Below are positions 9,481 through 17,156 of a DNA stretch of 49,415 nt, piece after piece. This DNA comes from Terriglobales bacterium (GTDB taxonomy: Bacteria > Acidobacteriota > Terriglobia > Terriglobales > Acidobacteriaceae), in the NCBI GenBank assembly GCA_015655585.1, contig JAATEV010000090.1, positions 1-49,415 on the forward strand, written 5' to 3'. The notes beneath the pieces were generated by a model. That model was given only the letters and a program-made list of their open reading frames with translations. It was not told where the DNA came from and ran no database searches. Position 1 is the stretch's first letter. Each line of letters begins with the position of its first letter. The position numbers were made by a program, and so were the translations under genes.

Positions 9481-9636
9481 CTTTATATGGTAAAAGGTTA
9501 ACCCCCTGCCCGCAAAGCGTCCCCATCCTAAAAAAACGCCGCCGCCGAAAATCACACTCATTCTCTTTAACCTCATCCGCCCAAAATCCTGTTTAATGAA
9601 AATTCTTCCGAATTTAATTCCTCCAAAGGAAATGGC

Positions 9637-11328
9637 ATGAAAGTTCTCGCTCTTCTCGCTGCATTCCTTCTCGCGGCCCCGTCCGCAGTCTTCGGGCAGT
9701 TCGAATCGGTGCCCGGCCAGGGACGCTCCATGGTCGTCACCAAATATGGAATCGTCGCCGCGCCGCAGTTCCTCGCCGCGCAGGCCGGTGCGCACATCCT
9801 CGAAGAGGGAGGCAACGCAGTCGATGCCGCCATCGCCGCCAACTCCGTCATGGGCGTGGTCCAGCCCTACGTCAACGGCATGGGAGGAGACCTCTTCGCC
9901 ATCTACTACGAGGCCAAAACCGGCAAGCTCTACGGCCTCAACTCCAGCGGCTGGACCCCCAAGGCCCTCACCATCGATTACCTGAAGGCCCACAACATTA
10001 CCGAGATCGACTCCATCGGCGTCCACACCATCGACGTTCCCGGAGCCGTCGCCGGATGGTATGCCCTGCGCAACCGCTTCGGCAACCTTCCCCTCCAGCA
10101 GAGCCTCGCCCCAGCCATCTTTTACGCCGAAAACGGCTTCCCCCTGGCCGAGCGCAACGCCCGCTACTGGGTCGCCAAAAAGCTCCTCCAGCAGCCCGGC
10201 TACCAGCAGACCTACCTGCCCGGCGGCGTAGCTCCCAAGCTCGGCGACACCTTCAAAAACCCCGCACTGGCCAACTCGCTCCGCCAGGTAGCCGAGCACG
10301 GCAGGGACGCCTTTTACGACGGCCCCATGACCAAAACGATGGTCGATTTCCTTCACGCCCAGGGCGGCACCCACACCCTCGAAGACTTCAAGGACTTCCA
10401 GCCCGAGTGGGTCGAACCCGTCTCCACCACCTATCGCGGCTGGACCGTCTACGAGCTTCCGCCCAACGGTCAGGGCGTCGCCGCCCTCTCCATGCTGAAC
10501 ATCATGGAGCTCTTTCCCATGGGCCAGTACGGCCACAACTCCGTGGACGCCCTCCACCTCATGATCGAGGCCAAGAAGCTGGCCTACGCCGACATGTACC
10601 ACTACGTTGGCGACCCTCGCTTCACTGCCGTCCCGGTCAAGGAGATGATCTCCAAGGATCTCGCCAAAGAGCGCGCCAAGCTCATCCAGATGGATAAGGC
10701 CGCCTGCCAGGTCGTCCCCTCCAAAATCGCCCAGGCGCTCAACGCCCACGGCAACACCACCATCTACCTCTCCACCATCGACAAAGACGGCAACATCGTC
10801 TCTCTCATCCAGAGCAACTTCTCCGGCTACGGCACCGGCATGGTCGCGCCCGGCCTCGGCTTCTCCTTCCACAACCGCGGAGCCGGATTCCAGCTCACCC
10901 CCGGCCTGCCGAACTCCCTCGCCGGACACAAGCGTCCGCTCCACACCATCATCCCCGCCTTCATGGAAAAGGGAGATATCCATATCGGCTTCGGCATCAT
11001 GGGCGGCTGGAACCAGGCGCAGGCTCACGCACAGTTCGTAGCCAACGTAGTCGATTACGGCATGAACCCGCAGGCCGCGCTCGAACAGCCTCGCTTCACC
11101 AAGGGCACCTTCGACGGCTGCGACGTCCAGATGGAGGAGACCGTCCCCGCATCCATCCGCGCCGATCTGGCCAAGCGCGGCCACCAGATCGAAACCCTGG
11201 AGCCGTTCTCCTTCACCGTAGGCCAGGGCGAAGCCGTAGTACGCGACAGCAAACGCAACGTCAACTTCGCCGGAGCCGACCCGCGCTCCGACGGAGCGGC
11301 CATCCCACAGGGCCCCGGCACCAAATAA
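9637..11328 (+). CDS. ggt: Gamma-glutamyltransferase, secreted
   Basis: It hydrolyses or transfers the gamma-glutamyl group of glutathione and related compounds in the periplasm. The 563-residue precursor starts with a signal peptide (MKVLALLAAFLLAAPSAVFG). The N-terminal nucleophile hydrolase pattern is clear: GGNAVDAAIA, NGMGGDLFAI, and the autoprocessing and catalytic site HGNTT with the nucleophile Thr at about 374, followed by STIDKDGNIVS. The later motifs (GYGTGMV and PRFTKGTFDG) are present. Instead of the usual Thr-Thr-His-Tyr the start of the small subunit reads TTIY. A perfect hairpin follows the stop. It diverges from the CysJ-like gene with 156 bases between starts. Confidence 0.95.
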   Translation: MKVLALLAAFLLAAPSAVFGQFESVPGQGRSMVVTKYGIVAAPQFLAAQAGAHILEEGGNAVDAAIAANSVMGVVQPYVNGMGGDLFAIYYEAKTGKLYGLNSSGWTPKALTIDYLKAHNITEIDSIGVHTIDVPGAVAGWYALRNRFGNLPLQQSLAPAIFYAENGFPLAERNARYWVAKKLLQQPGYQQTYLPGGVAPKLGDTFKNPALANSLRQVAEHGRDAFYDGPMTKTMVDFLHAQGGTHTLEDFKDFQPEWVEPVSTTYRGWTVYELPPNGQGVAALSMLNIMELFPMGQYGHNSVDALHLMIEAKKLAYADMYHYVGDPRFTAVPVKEMISKDLAKERAKLIQMDKAACQVVPSKIAQALNAHGNTTIYLSTIDKDGNIVSLIQSNFSGYGTGMVAPGLGFSFHNRGAGFQLTPGLPNSLAGHKRPLHTIIPAFMEKGDIHIGFGIMGGWNQAQAHAQFVANVVDYGMNPQAALEQPRFTKGTFDGCDVQMEETVPASIRADLAKRGHQIETLEPFSFTVGQGEAVVRDSKRNVNFAGADPRSDGAAIPQGPGTK

Positions 11329-11334
11329 ACCCAG

Positions 11335-11358
11335 GCCGGACTTCTCCCGAAGTCCGGC
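11335..11358 (+). terminator. Hairpin terminator after ggt
   Basis: A perfect 10-bp stem (GCCGGACTTC, loop TCCC, GAAGTCCGGC) starts 6 bases after the ggt stop. The T-run is poor (ATCCCCCTCTCATTTCTT). It separates ggt from the hydroxyacid cluster. Confidence 0.75.
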
Positions 11359-11393
11359 ATCCCCCTCTCATTTCTTCGTCACAAAAAATTGCA

Positions 11394-11423
11394 TTGACCT
11401 TGGTCTGATCGTCAGACTAGGAT
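11394..11423 (+). promoter_or_regulatory. Promoter P1 with operator between -35 and -10
   Basis: A -35 box TTGACC (11394-11399) and a -10 box TAGGAT (11418-11423) are separated by 18 bases. The spacer holds a perfect palindrome GTCTGA-TCG-TCAGAC at 11403-11417 that touches the -10 box. The same arrangement recurs at 13709-13738. This is the layout of a repressor-controlled promoter. The likely repressor is the FadR-family protein at 18746-19558. It drives the TIM-barrel gene at 11496 and perhaps the cupin. Confidence 0.8.
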
Positions 11424-11495
11424 TCAGCGACCGAATAAATTTTCCATTGCCCGCGATATCATCTGGCAAACGAATCAACTTAGGGAGAAAGAAGA

Positions 11496-13076
11496 ATGAG
11501 CGAAATAACTCCGGGCTTTAAAGAAAGCTCGCGTCGTAGCTTTCTAAAAGGCATCACCGCAACCCCTGCCATGGCCCTTGCCTCTGGAGAAGGCCTCCTC
11601 GCTCAAGCAGCCCGCCCGGCGGCCGGCAATGCAGCGCCCGCTGCCCGGCGCAACCCGGATGCTCCCGCGCCCTTCCCTCCTCCGGGAAAGAAGTTCATCG
11701 CCATGCAGATCGGCGCCCGCTCCTTCGTAGACGAAGGCGTAGATAAGTGTCTCGACACGCTTCGGGAAAAAGGCGGCGTCAACGTCCTCATGGCCACCGT
11801 CTTCACCTACGGAACCGGCCTCGCTGGCCGTCAGGTTCGCAGCGAGCCTCTCCCCGACCACGGCGTTCAGGAGTACGACCGCGTCCACGGCGGCAGCTAC
11901 GCCAAGGTTCATCCCGAGTTCTACAACAACTCGCCCGTCAAGGACATCCGCGCCCCCGAGCTCGGCAACTTCGACATCCTCGCCGATGTCATCCCCGCGG
12001 CCAAGGCCAAGGGAATGCAGACCTACGCTCTCTTCGAAGAGGCCTACAACCCAAGCCTCACGCCGAACTTCGAGACCGTCTGCGAGGTAGACCTTTACGG
12101 CAAGCTTGGCCGCAATACCTGCTTCAACAATCCCAACGCCCGCGCCTTCCTCTCCGCCATGGTCTCCGACTGGGTGACCAACAACGATATCGACGGCCTC
12201 ATGTGGGAGTCCGAGCGTCAGGGTCCTCTCAACAGCACCCTCGGCGCGCACTTCGGCGCTGTCAGCGCCCGCCGCTCCAGCATCTGCTGCTTCTGCGAGC
12301 ACTGCATCCGCAAGGCAAAGGAGGTCGGCATCGACGGCCGGCGCGCCCGCGAGGGATACATCGCGCTCGATCACTGGGTCAGCCGCACTCTCAGCGGTCC
12401 CCGCGTCGCCGACGGCACCTTCATCAGCCTCTGGCGCGTCTTCCTGGAGTACCCCGAGCTACTCGCATGGGAGCGCTTCTGGTACACCAGCCAGGAGGAG
12501 GCATACGGCCTCATCTACGGCACGGCAAAGGCCATCAAGCCCCGCATTCAGGTCGGCTGGCACATCATGCACCTCGTCGCGATGAGCCCCTTCTACGCCG
12601 CGGACACCAACTACTCCAGGCTCGTCCACGTCTCCGACTACATCAAGCCTTCGCCCTATAACAACTGTGGTGGCCCACGCTTCGCGCAGTACATCCGCAA
12701 CGTCCAGTCCACCATCTTCCGCGACATGACGCCCGAACAGGTGCTCGACATGCACTACAAGTTCCTCGGCCTGCAGAACGAGCCCACGCTCGACAAGCTG
12801 CCCACCAGCGGCCTCTCCGGAGCCTCCGTCGGTGTCGAGACCGCGCGCGCCATCGCCGATGTCGAAGGACAGATCCCCATCTATCCCGGCATCGACATCG
12901 ACATCCCCACCGGCCTTCAGGAGAAGCGCACGCAACCCTCCGACGTAAAGGCCGCAACCCTCGCAGCCTTCAAGGCCGGAGCCCCCGGCGTCGTTCTCTC
13001 CCGCAAATACGCCGAGATGAAGCTGACCAACATCGCAGGAGCAGGCGAGGCCCTCAAGGAACTCGGCTACTACTAA
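11496..13076 (+). CDS. Tat-exported TIM-barrel-like (glycoside hydrolase-like) protein, paralog 1
   Basis: A 526-residue protein with a twin-arginine signal (SSRRSFLKG, residues 11-19). The mature part resembles uncharacterised glycoside-hydrolase-like TIM barrels: TCFNNPNARAF at about 208-218, DIDGLMWESER at about 231-241 with Glu240 as candidate acid, the Cys cluster CCFCEHC at 264-270, LYGTAKAIKP, and IYPGIDIDIPT near the C-terminus. The same landmarks occur in order in the protein at 17157-18698, so the two are paralogs. The start is supported by AGGGAG upstream. It is controlled by P1 and followed by an intercistronic hairpin and a cupin gene. The substrate is unknown, and hydrolase activity is inferred from fold-level resemblance only. 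Confidence 0.85.
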   Translation: MSEITPGFKESSRRSFLKGITATPAMALASGEGLLAQAARPAAGNAAPAARRNPDAPAPFPPPGKKFIAMQIGARSFVDEGVDKCLDTLREKGGVNVLMATVFTYGTGLAGRQVRSEPLPDHGVQEYDRVHGGSYAKVHPEFYNNSPVKDIRAPELGNFDILADVIPAAKAKGMQTYALFEEAYNPSLTPNFETVCEVDLYGKLGRNTCFNNPNARAFLSAMVSDWVTNNDIDGLMWESERQGPLNSTLGAHFGAVSARRSSICCFCEHCIRKAKEVGIDGRRAREGYIALDHWVSRTLSGPRVADGTFISLWRVFLEYPELLAWERFWYTSQEEAYGLIYGTAKAIKPRIQVGWHIMHLVAMSPFYAADTNYSRLVHVSDYIKPSPYNNCGGPRFAQYIRNVQSTIFRDMTPEQVLDMHYKFLGLQNEPTLDKLPTSGLSGASVGVETARAIADVEGQIPIYPGIDIDIPTGLQEKRTQPSDVKAATLAAFKAGAPGVVLSRKYAEMKLTNIAGAGEALKELGYY

Positions 13077-13105
13077 ACTCCGCGAACCAATCCGCATCCA
13101 CAACC

Positions 13106-13140
13106 CGCCCGGCCTGCATCCACAAGCTGCAAGCCGGGCG
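13106..13140 (+). terminator. Intercistronic hairpin between TIM-barrel gene 1 and cupin
   Basis: An 8-bp perfect stem (CGCCCGGC and GCCGGGCG) encloses a 19-nt loop. No real T-run follows (TTCTATCAAC), so partial attenuation or 3'-end protection of the upstream message is as likely as full termination. Confidence 0.5.
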
Positions 13141-13180
13141 TTCTATCAACTCCCCCGGAAAACAACGGAGAACAATTCTG

Positions 13181-13603
13181 ATGATCGCTCAACTCATCGT
13201 CCTCGCCGCCATGATGTCGCCACAAGCCCCCAGCGCCCCTCAGGGATTCGTCCTGTGGCCAAAGGGTGTTCCTCCCGGCGGCATCACCGAGAAGGCTCCC
13301 TTCAGCAACCACGTCCTCTCTATCTCGCATCGCGATAAAGACGGACTCGTCGAGGTTCATGACAAGTTCGTAGACCTCATGGTCATCCAGTCCGGTGAGG
13401 CAACGCTTGTCGTCGGCGGAACCGTCGTCGAGCCCGCCACCACCGAGCCCGGCGAGATCCGTGGCAAATCCATTCAAGGCGGCATCACCCGCAAGCTTCA
13501 GCCCGGCGATGTCATCCGCATTCCCGCAAAAACTCCGCATCAGTTCTTCATTCCCGCTGGCGGACAGATCACCTATGTTCTGGTCAAAGTCGCCGCAGAA
13601 TAA
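13181..13603 (+). CDS. Secreted cupin-domain protein
   Basis: A 140-residue protein with a short hydrophobic N-terminus (MIAQLIVLAAMM) that looks like an export signal, followed by a single cupin barrel. The two cupin motifs are recognisable: VEVHDKFVDLMVIQSGEATLVVGG around residues 58-80, and PGDVIRIPAKTPHQF around 108-122. His60 and His120 are candidate metal ligands. Small cupins of this type include sugar isomerases and ligand-binding proteins, and which applies here cannot be told. It lies between two operator-controlled promoters, immediately after the TIM-barrel gene, and probably belongs to the same regulon. Confidence 0.85.
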   Translation: MIAQLIVLAAMMSPQAPSAPQGFVLWPKGVPPGGITEKAPFSNHVLSISHRDKDGLVEVHDKFVDLMVIQSGEATLVVGGTVVEPATTEPGEIRGKSIQGGITRKLQPGDVIRIPAKTPHQFFIPAGGQITYVLVKVAAE

Positions 13604-13673
13604 GAAACGATTAAGAAACAAATTGGTTGACCACTCTTTTCCTCCCCGGTCTCACTAAACCCCTGCCCCTCCG

Positions 13674-13689
13674 ATGTATTCGCATACAT
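13674..13689. promoter_or_regulatory. Palindrome upstream of promoter P2, possible activator site
   Basis: ATGTAT-TCGC-ATACAT is a perfect 6-bp inverted repeat centred about 63 bases before the predicted transcription start of P2. That is a typical position for a class I activator. No other copy was noticed near P1 or P3. The regulator is unknown. Confidence 0.4.
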
Positions 13690-13708
13690 TGCTCCAAGAT
13701 ATTTTCCG

Positions 13709-13738
13709 TTGACTTTGGTCTGACAATATGACTACTAT
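13709..13738 (+). promoter_or_regulatory. Promoter P2 with operator between -35 and -10
   Basis: TTGACT (13709-13714) and TACTAT (13733-13738) have an 18-base spacer carrying GTCTGA-CAA-TATGAC at 13718-13732, an imperfect version of the P1 palindrome in exactly the same register. It would drive the TonB-dependent receptor and the second TIM-barrel gene, with a leader of about 95 bases before the receptor ATG. Confidence 0.75.
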
Positions 13739-13839
13739 GCCCCCCATCACACTATCTGAGCGTTGAGTGGTTGCAGTAGTTCAGGTATGTCCGGAATTGC
13801 GTTGCAAAGCGATCTCATCTCCAACCAGGGAGCACGCAC

Positions 13840-16800
13840 ATGCGTACCTACAAACCGTCAGTATTCCTCCTTTTGATTCTTCTCCTGTTCTCTACCAGCC
13901 ACGCTGTCTATGCACAGGCCGTGGCAAACGCCGAGATCCACGGCACAGTTCAGGACAGCACCGGGGCTGTCGTCCCTGGCGCACAGGTGAAAGCGACCCA
14001 GACCGAAACCGGCTACACGCAGACAACGGTCAGCAGCGCCGACGGAATCTACAGCCTCCCCAACCTCCCGGTAGGCCCCTACAAGCTCGACATCTCCGCG
14101 CCGAGCTTCAAAGGCTACACCCAGTCCGGCATCGTCCTGCAGGTCGGCAATAACGTCCAGATCGCCGTCTCGCTCGAAATCGGCAACGTATCGGAGCACG
14201 TCGATGTCCGCGCCGACGCCGCCATGGTCCAGACCCAGGACACCTCCGTCTCCCAGGTCATCGACCAGCGCCGCATCGTCGATCTCCCGCTCAACGGACG
14301 CCAGGCCACCGACCTCATCCTCCTCTCCGGTGGCGCGGCGCAACCGCCGAACTCCACCCGCGTCATCACCACGCACGACTATCCATCCGCCGTAGGTGTA
14401 TCCGTCGCCGGAGGCCAGATCAACGGCAACAACTACCTGCTCGACGGCACCGACCACAACGACTCGCACTCGAACGTCAACATGCCGTTCCCCTTCCCTG
14501 ATGCCCTTCAGGAGTTCAGCGTTCAGACCAGCGGCATCTCGGCACGCTTCGGCCTCCACCCCGGCTCCGTGGTCAACGTCGTCACCAAGTCCGGCACGAA
14601 CAGCATCCACGGCAGCCTCTTCGAGTTCGTCCGTAACGGCGCCTTCAACGCTCGCAACTACTTCGCTACCGCGCAGGACAGCCTGCACCGCAATCAATTC
14701 GGCGGCACCGTCGGCCTCCCCATCCGGCACGACAAGCTCTTCCTCTTCGGCGGCTTTCAGGCCACGCGCGAGCGCACCGCACCGCCGCAGACCATCTCTT
14801 ACGTCCCCACGCAGGCTGCTCTCAATGGCGACTTCAGCGCTCTTGAAAGCGCAGCATGTCAGTCCAGCGGAAAAGCCAAACAGCTCACTGGACCTTTCTC
14901 GAACAACAAGGTCGACAAGTCGGCCTTCAACAGCCCCGCGCTCAACCTGCTCAAGCTCGTCCCGGTCTCTTCCGATCCCTGCGGAAAGATCACCTACGCT
15001 ATCCCGAATCCAAACAACGAGAACCAGTTCATCAGCCGTGTCGATTGGGCGCAAAGCTCGAAAAATACCATCTTCGGCCGCTACTTCATTGACGATTATT
15101 CGAACCCTGCTTTTTATACCAATAGCCTCCTGACTACGACACGTTCCGGTCTCTATCAGCGCGCACAAACTGTCGCACTCGGTGACCAGTACTCCTTCAC
15201 CCCAACCTTCCTCAACTCCGTCCATGTCGGCTTCGTAAGGCTCGCTGTCAACCGCCACCAGCCCTCCGGTATGCCCAGCCCCACAACGCTTGGCGTCAAC
15301 ATGTACAACTCCACCACGGACTTCACCGACCTCTCCATATCCAGCCACTTCTCCGTAGGCGGCGGCTCCAACGCTCCCGCAAGCTTCATTCGGAACCAAT
15401 GGCAGGTCGCCGACGACATCGACTGGATCATCGGTCGTCATCACCTCAGCATCGGCGGCGAATTCATCACCGGCCAGATGGACGAAAACAATTTGCAATA
15501 CGCCAACGGCGAATTCGCCTTCGATGGCTCGGCCACCGGCGACGCACTCGCCGACTTCATGCTCGGTAATGTGCATTCGGTCATCGATTCCAACGTGGCT
15601 CGCGTAGACCTTCGCCAGAAATACATCGGCGCATACATCGAAGACAGCTTCCAGATAACCCCTCGCTTCAACGTCCACGCCGGAGTCCGCTGGGAGCCTT
15701 TCCTGCCCGAGCACGATGCGCTCGCCCGTGGCAACCACTTCGACCTGGCCTCCTTCATCGCTGGCAAGAAGACCTCCCTCTACAACAACGCACCTCCAGG
15801 ACTCTTCTTCTACGGCGACCAGGGCATCCCCAAGTCCTATGCCAACGGCAACTGGCACGACTTCGCCCCGCGCATCGGATTTGCCTGGGACCCTTACGGC
15901 GACGGCAAGCAGAGCTTCCGTGGCTCCTACGGCATCTTCTTCGATCAGCCTGAATCCTTCATGATCCGCGACTTCGGCATCTCCGCTCCCTGGGGCAACG
16001 CCATCACCTTGACCGCGCCTCCAGGAGGCTTTTCAAACCCGGTCGCCGGTTACACCTTCCCCACCCCGATTCCGCCCGTTGCCACCGCCATATTCCCCAC
16101 TCAGGGCACCTACATCAACATGCCCCTCAGCCTGCATCATCCTTATATGCAGCAGTATGGTCTGAGCTTTGAGAAGCAGGCGATGTCTAACTGGCTCTTC
16201 GCCATCGACTACATCGGCAACCGCGCCACCCACATGCGCTCCGGCACCGAGCAGAACCCCGCCGTCTACGTGCCCGGCGCTTCAACGACAGCGAATACAG
16301 CCACACGCCGCACCCTCTATCGCCTCAACCCGGCCGCAGGCCAATACTATTCCGCGATCACCCTTATGGATGATGGCGTCAACACCTTCTACAACGGTCT
16401 CCGCGCCAAGGTGGAACATCGTTTCGCAAATCACTTCACGCTTCTCTCCGTCTACACCTGGTCCAAGTGCCTTCAGACCGCCGAGCCTCTAGGCAACCGT
16501 CTCTCCGGCAACAACGAGTCCAACCCCTACAACAACCGCGCCGACTATGGCCCCTGCGACTACGACCTCCGTCACAACTGGACGAACTCCGTCGTTCTCG
16601 AAGGCCCCAAGTTCAAAAACCTTCTCCTCAACGAAACCGCCGGCGGCTGGCAGTTAGCCTTCCTTGCCAACCTCCATACCGGCTTCCCCTACAGCCTCAC
16701 CACCGGCACCGACGCATCGCTCTCTGCTGTAGGTCTCGATCGCCCTGACGTCGTAGCCAACGTCAACCCCTACATTCGCAACAAGACGACCCACGTCTGG

Positions 16801-17082
16801 ACCAATCCAGCCGCCTTCGTTGCAAACGCACCGGGAACGTTTGGAACGACCCACTACAATTCCATGATCGCTCCTGCATACATCGACTTCGATGCCACCC
16901 TCATGAAGAGCTTCCACATCACCGAGCGTCAGCACTTCGACTTCCGGGCGGAGTTCTTCAACGTCTTCAACCACACCAACTTTTCGGCGCCCGTCAGCAA
17001 CCGCAACTCTGCAGCCTTCGGCGTCATTCAGTCGTCCAACCCGGCCAGAATTATCCAGCTTGCCGGAAAATATATCTTCTAG
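13840..17082 (+). CDS. TonB-dependent receptor, Oar-like with carboxypeptidase-regulatory-like domain
   Basis: A 1080-residue outer-membrane receptor. The signal peptide spans about residues 1-26 (LLLILLLFSTSHAVYAQA). A carboxypeptidase-regulatory-like beta-sandwich covers about 30-115 (GTVQDSTGAVVPGAQV, GIYSLPNLPVGPYKLDI). A plug domain follows (DLPLNGRQATDLI, GNNYLLDGTDHND, VQTSGISARFG, VVNVVTKSGTN), then a long beta barrel ending in the aromatic terminus LAGKYIF, which fits outer-membrane insertion. Such receptors import or bind large substrates using TonB energy. It is driven by P2 and followed by a hairpin and TIM-barrel gene 2. Its place in the cluster suggests that it handles the substrate or product of the exported enzymes. 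Confidence 0.93.
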   Translation: MRTYKPSVFLLLILLLFSTSHAVYAQAVANAEIHGTVQDSTGAVVPGAQVKATQTETGYTQTTVSSADGIYSLPNLPVGPYKLDISAPSFKGYTQSGIVLQVGNNVQIAVSLEIGNVSEHVDVRADAAMVQTQDTSVSQVIDQRRIVDLPLNGRQATDLILLSGGAAQPPNSTRVITTHDYPSAVGVSVAGGQINGNNYLLDGTDHNDSHSNVNMPFPFPDALQEFSVQTSGISARFGLHPGSVVNVVTKSGTNSIHGSLFEFVRNGAFNARNYFATAQDSLHRNQFGGTVGLPIRHDKLFLFGGFQATRERTAPPQTISYVPTQAALNGDFSALESAACQSSGKAKQLTGPFSNNKVDKSAFNSPALNLLKLVPVSSDPCGKITYAIPNPNNENQFISRVDWAQSSKNTIFGRYFIDDYSNPAFYTNSLLTTTRSGLYQRAQTVALGDQYSFTPTFLNSVHVGFVRLAVNRHQPSGMPSPTTLGVNMYNSTTDFTDLSISSHFSVGGGSNAPASFIRNQWQVADDIDWIIGRHHLSIGGEFITGQMDENNLQYANGEFAFDGSATGDALADFMLGNVHSVIDSNVARVDLRQKYIGAYIEDSFQITPRFNVHAGVRWEPFLPEHDALARGNHFDLASFIAGKKTSLYNNAPPGLFFYGDQGIPKSYANGNWHDFAPRIGFAWDPYGDGKQSFRGSYGIFFDQPESFMIRDFGISAPWGNAITLTAPPGGFSNPVAGYTFPTPIPPVATAIFPTQGTYINMPLSLHHPYMQQYGLSFEKQAMSNWLFAIDYIGNRATHMRSGTEQNPAVYVPGASTTANTATRRTLYRLNPAAGQYYSAITLMDDGVNTFYNGLRAKVEHRFANHFTLLSVYTWSKCLQTAEPLGNRLSGNNESNPYNNRADYGPCDYDLRHNWTNSVVLEGPKFKNLLLNETAGGWQLAFLANLHTGFPYSLTTGTDASLSAVGLDRPDVVANVNPYIRNKTTHVWTNPAAFVANAPGTFGTTHYNSMIAPAYIDFDATLMKSFHITERQHFDFRAEFFNVFNHTNFSAPVSNRNSAAFGVIQSSNPARIIQLAGKYIF

Positions 17083-17103
17083 TTCGATTACAACCAGGAA
17101 GGG

Positions 17104-17126
17104 GCCTCGCTTCTATCAAGCGAGGC
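17104..17126 (+). other. Intercistronic stem-loop between receptor and TIM-barrel gene 2
   Basis: A perfect 9-bp stem (GCCTCGCTT, loop CTATC, AAGCGAGGC) lies 21 bases after the receptor stop and 30 bases before the next start. It has no T-run, so it may protect or process the message and set different levels of the two products, rather than terminate. Confidence 0.6.
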
Positions 17127-17156
17127 TCATCCAATCTTTTAAGGGGATGAAGACAG

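Noticed and set aside
9481-11184. A long N-terminal extension of the CysJ-like protein
   Set aside because: The extension is antisense to ggt and has a shadow-like composition (Gly/Val/Asp/Glu rich). The conserved protein starts at ATG 9480.
13858-15858. A 666-residue minus-strand open frame inside the TonB receptor
   Set aside because: It is the complement of the receptor; the Val/Asp/Glu/Ala-rich translation has no recognisable family.
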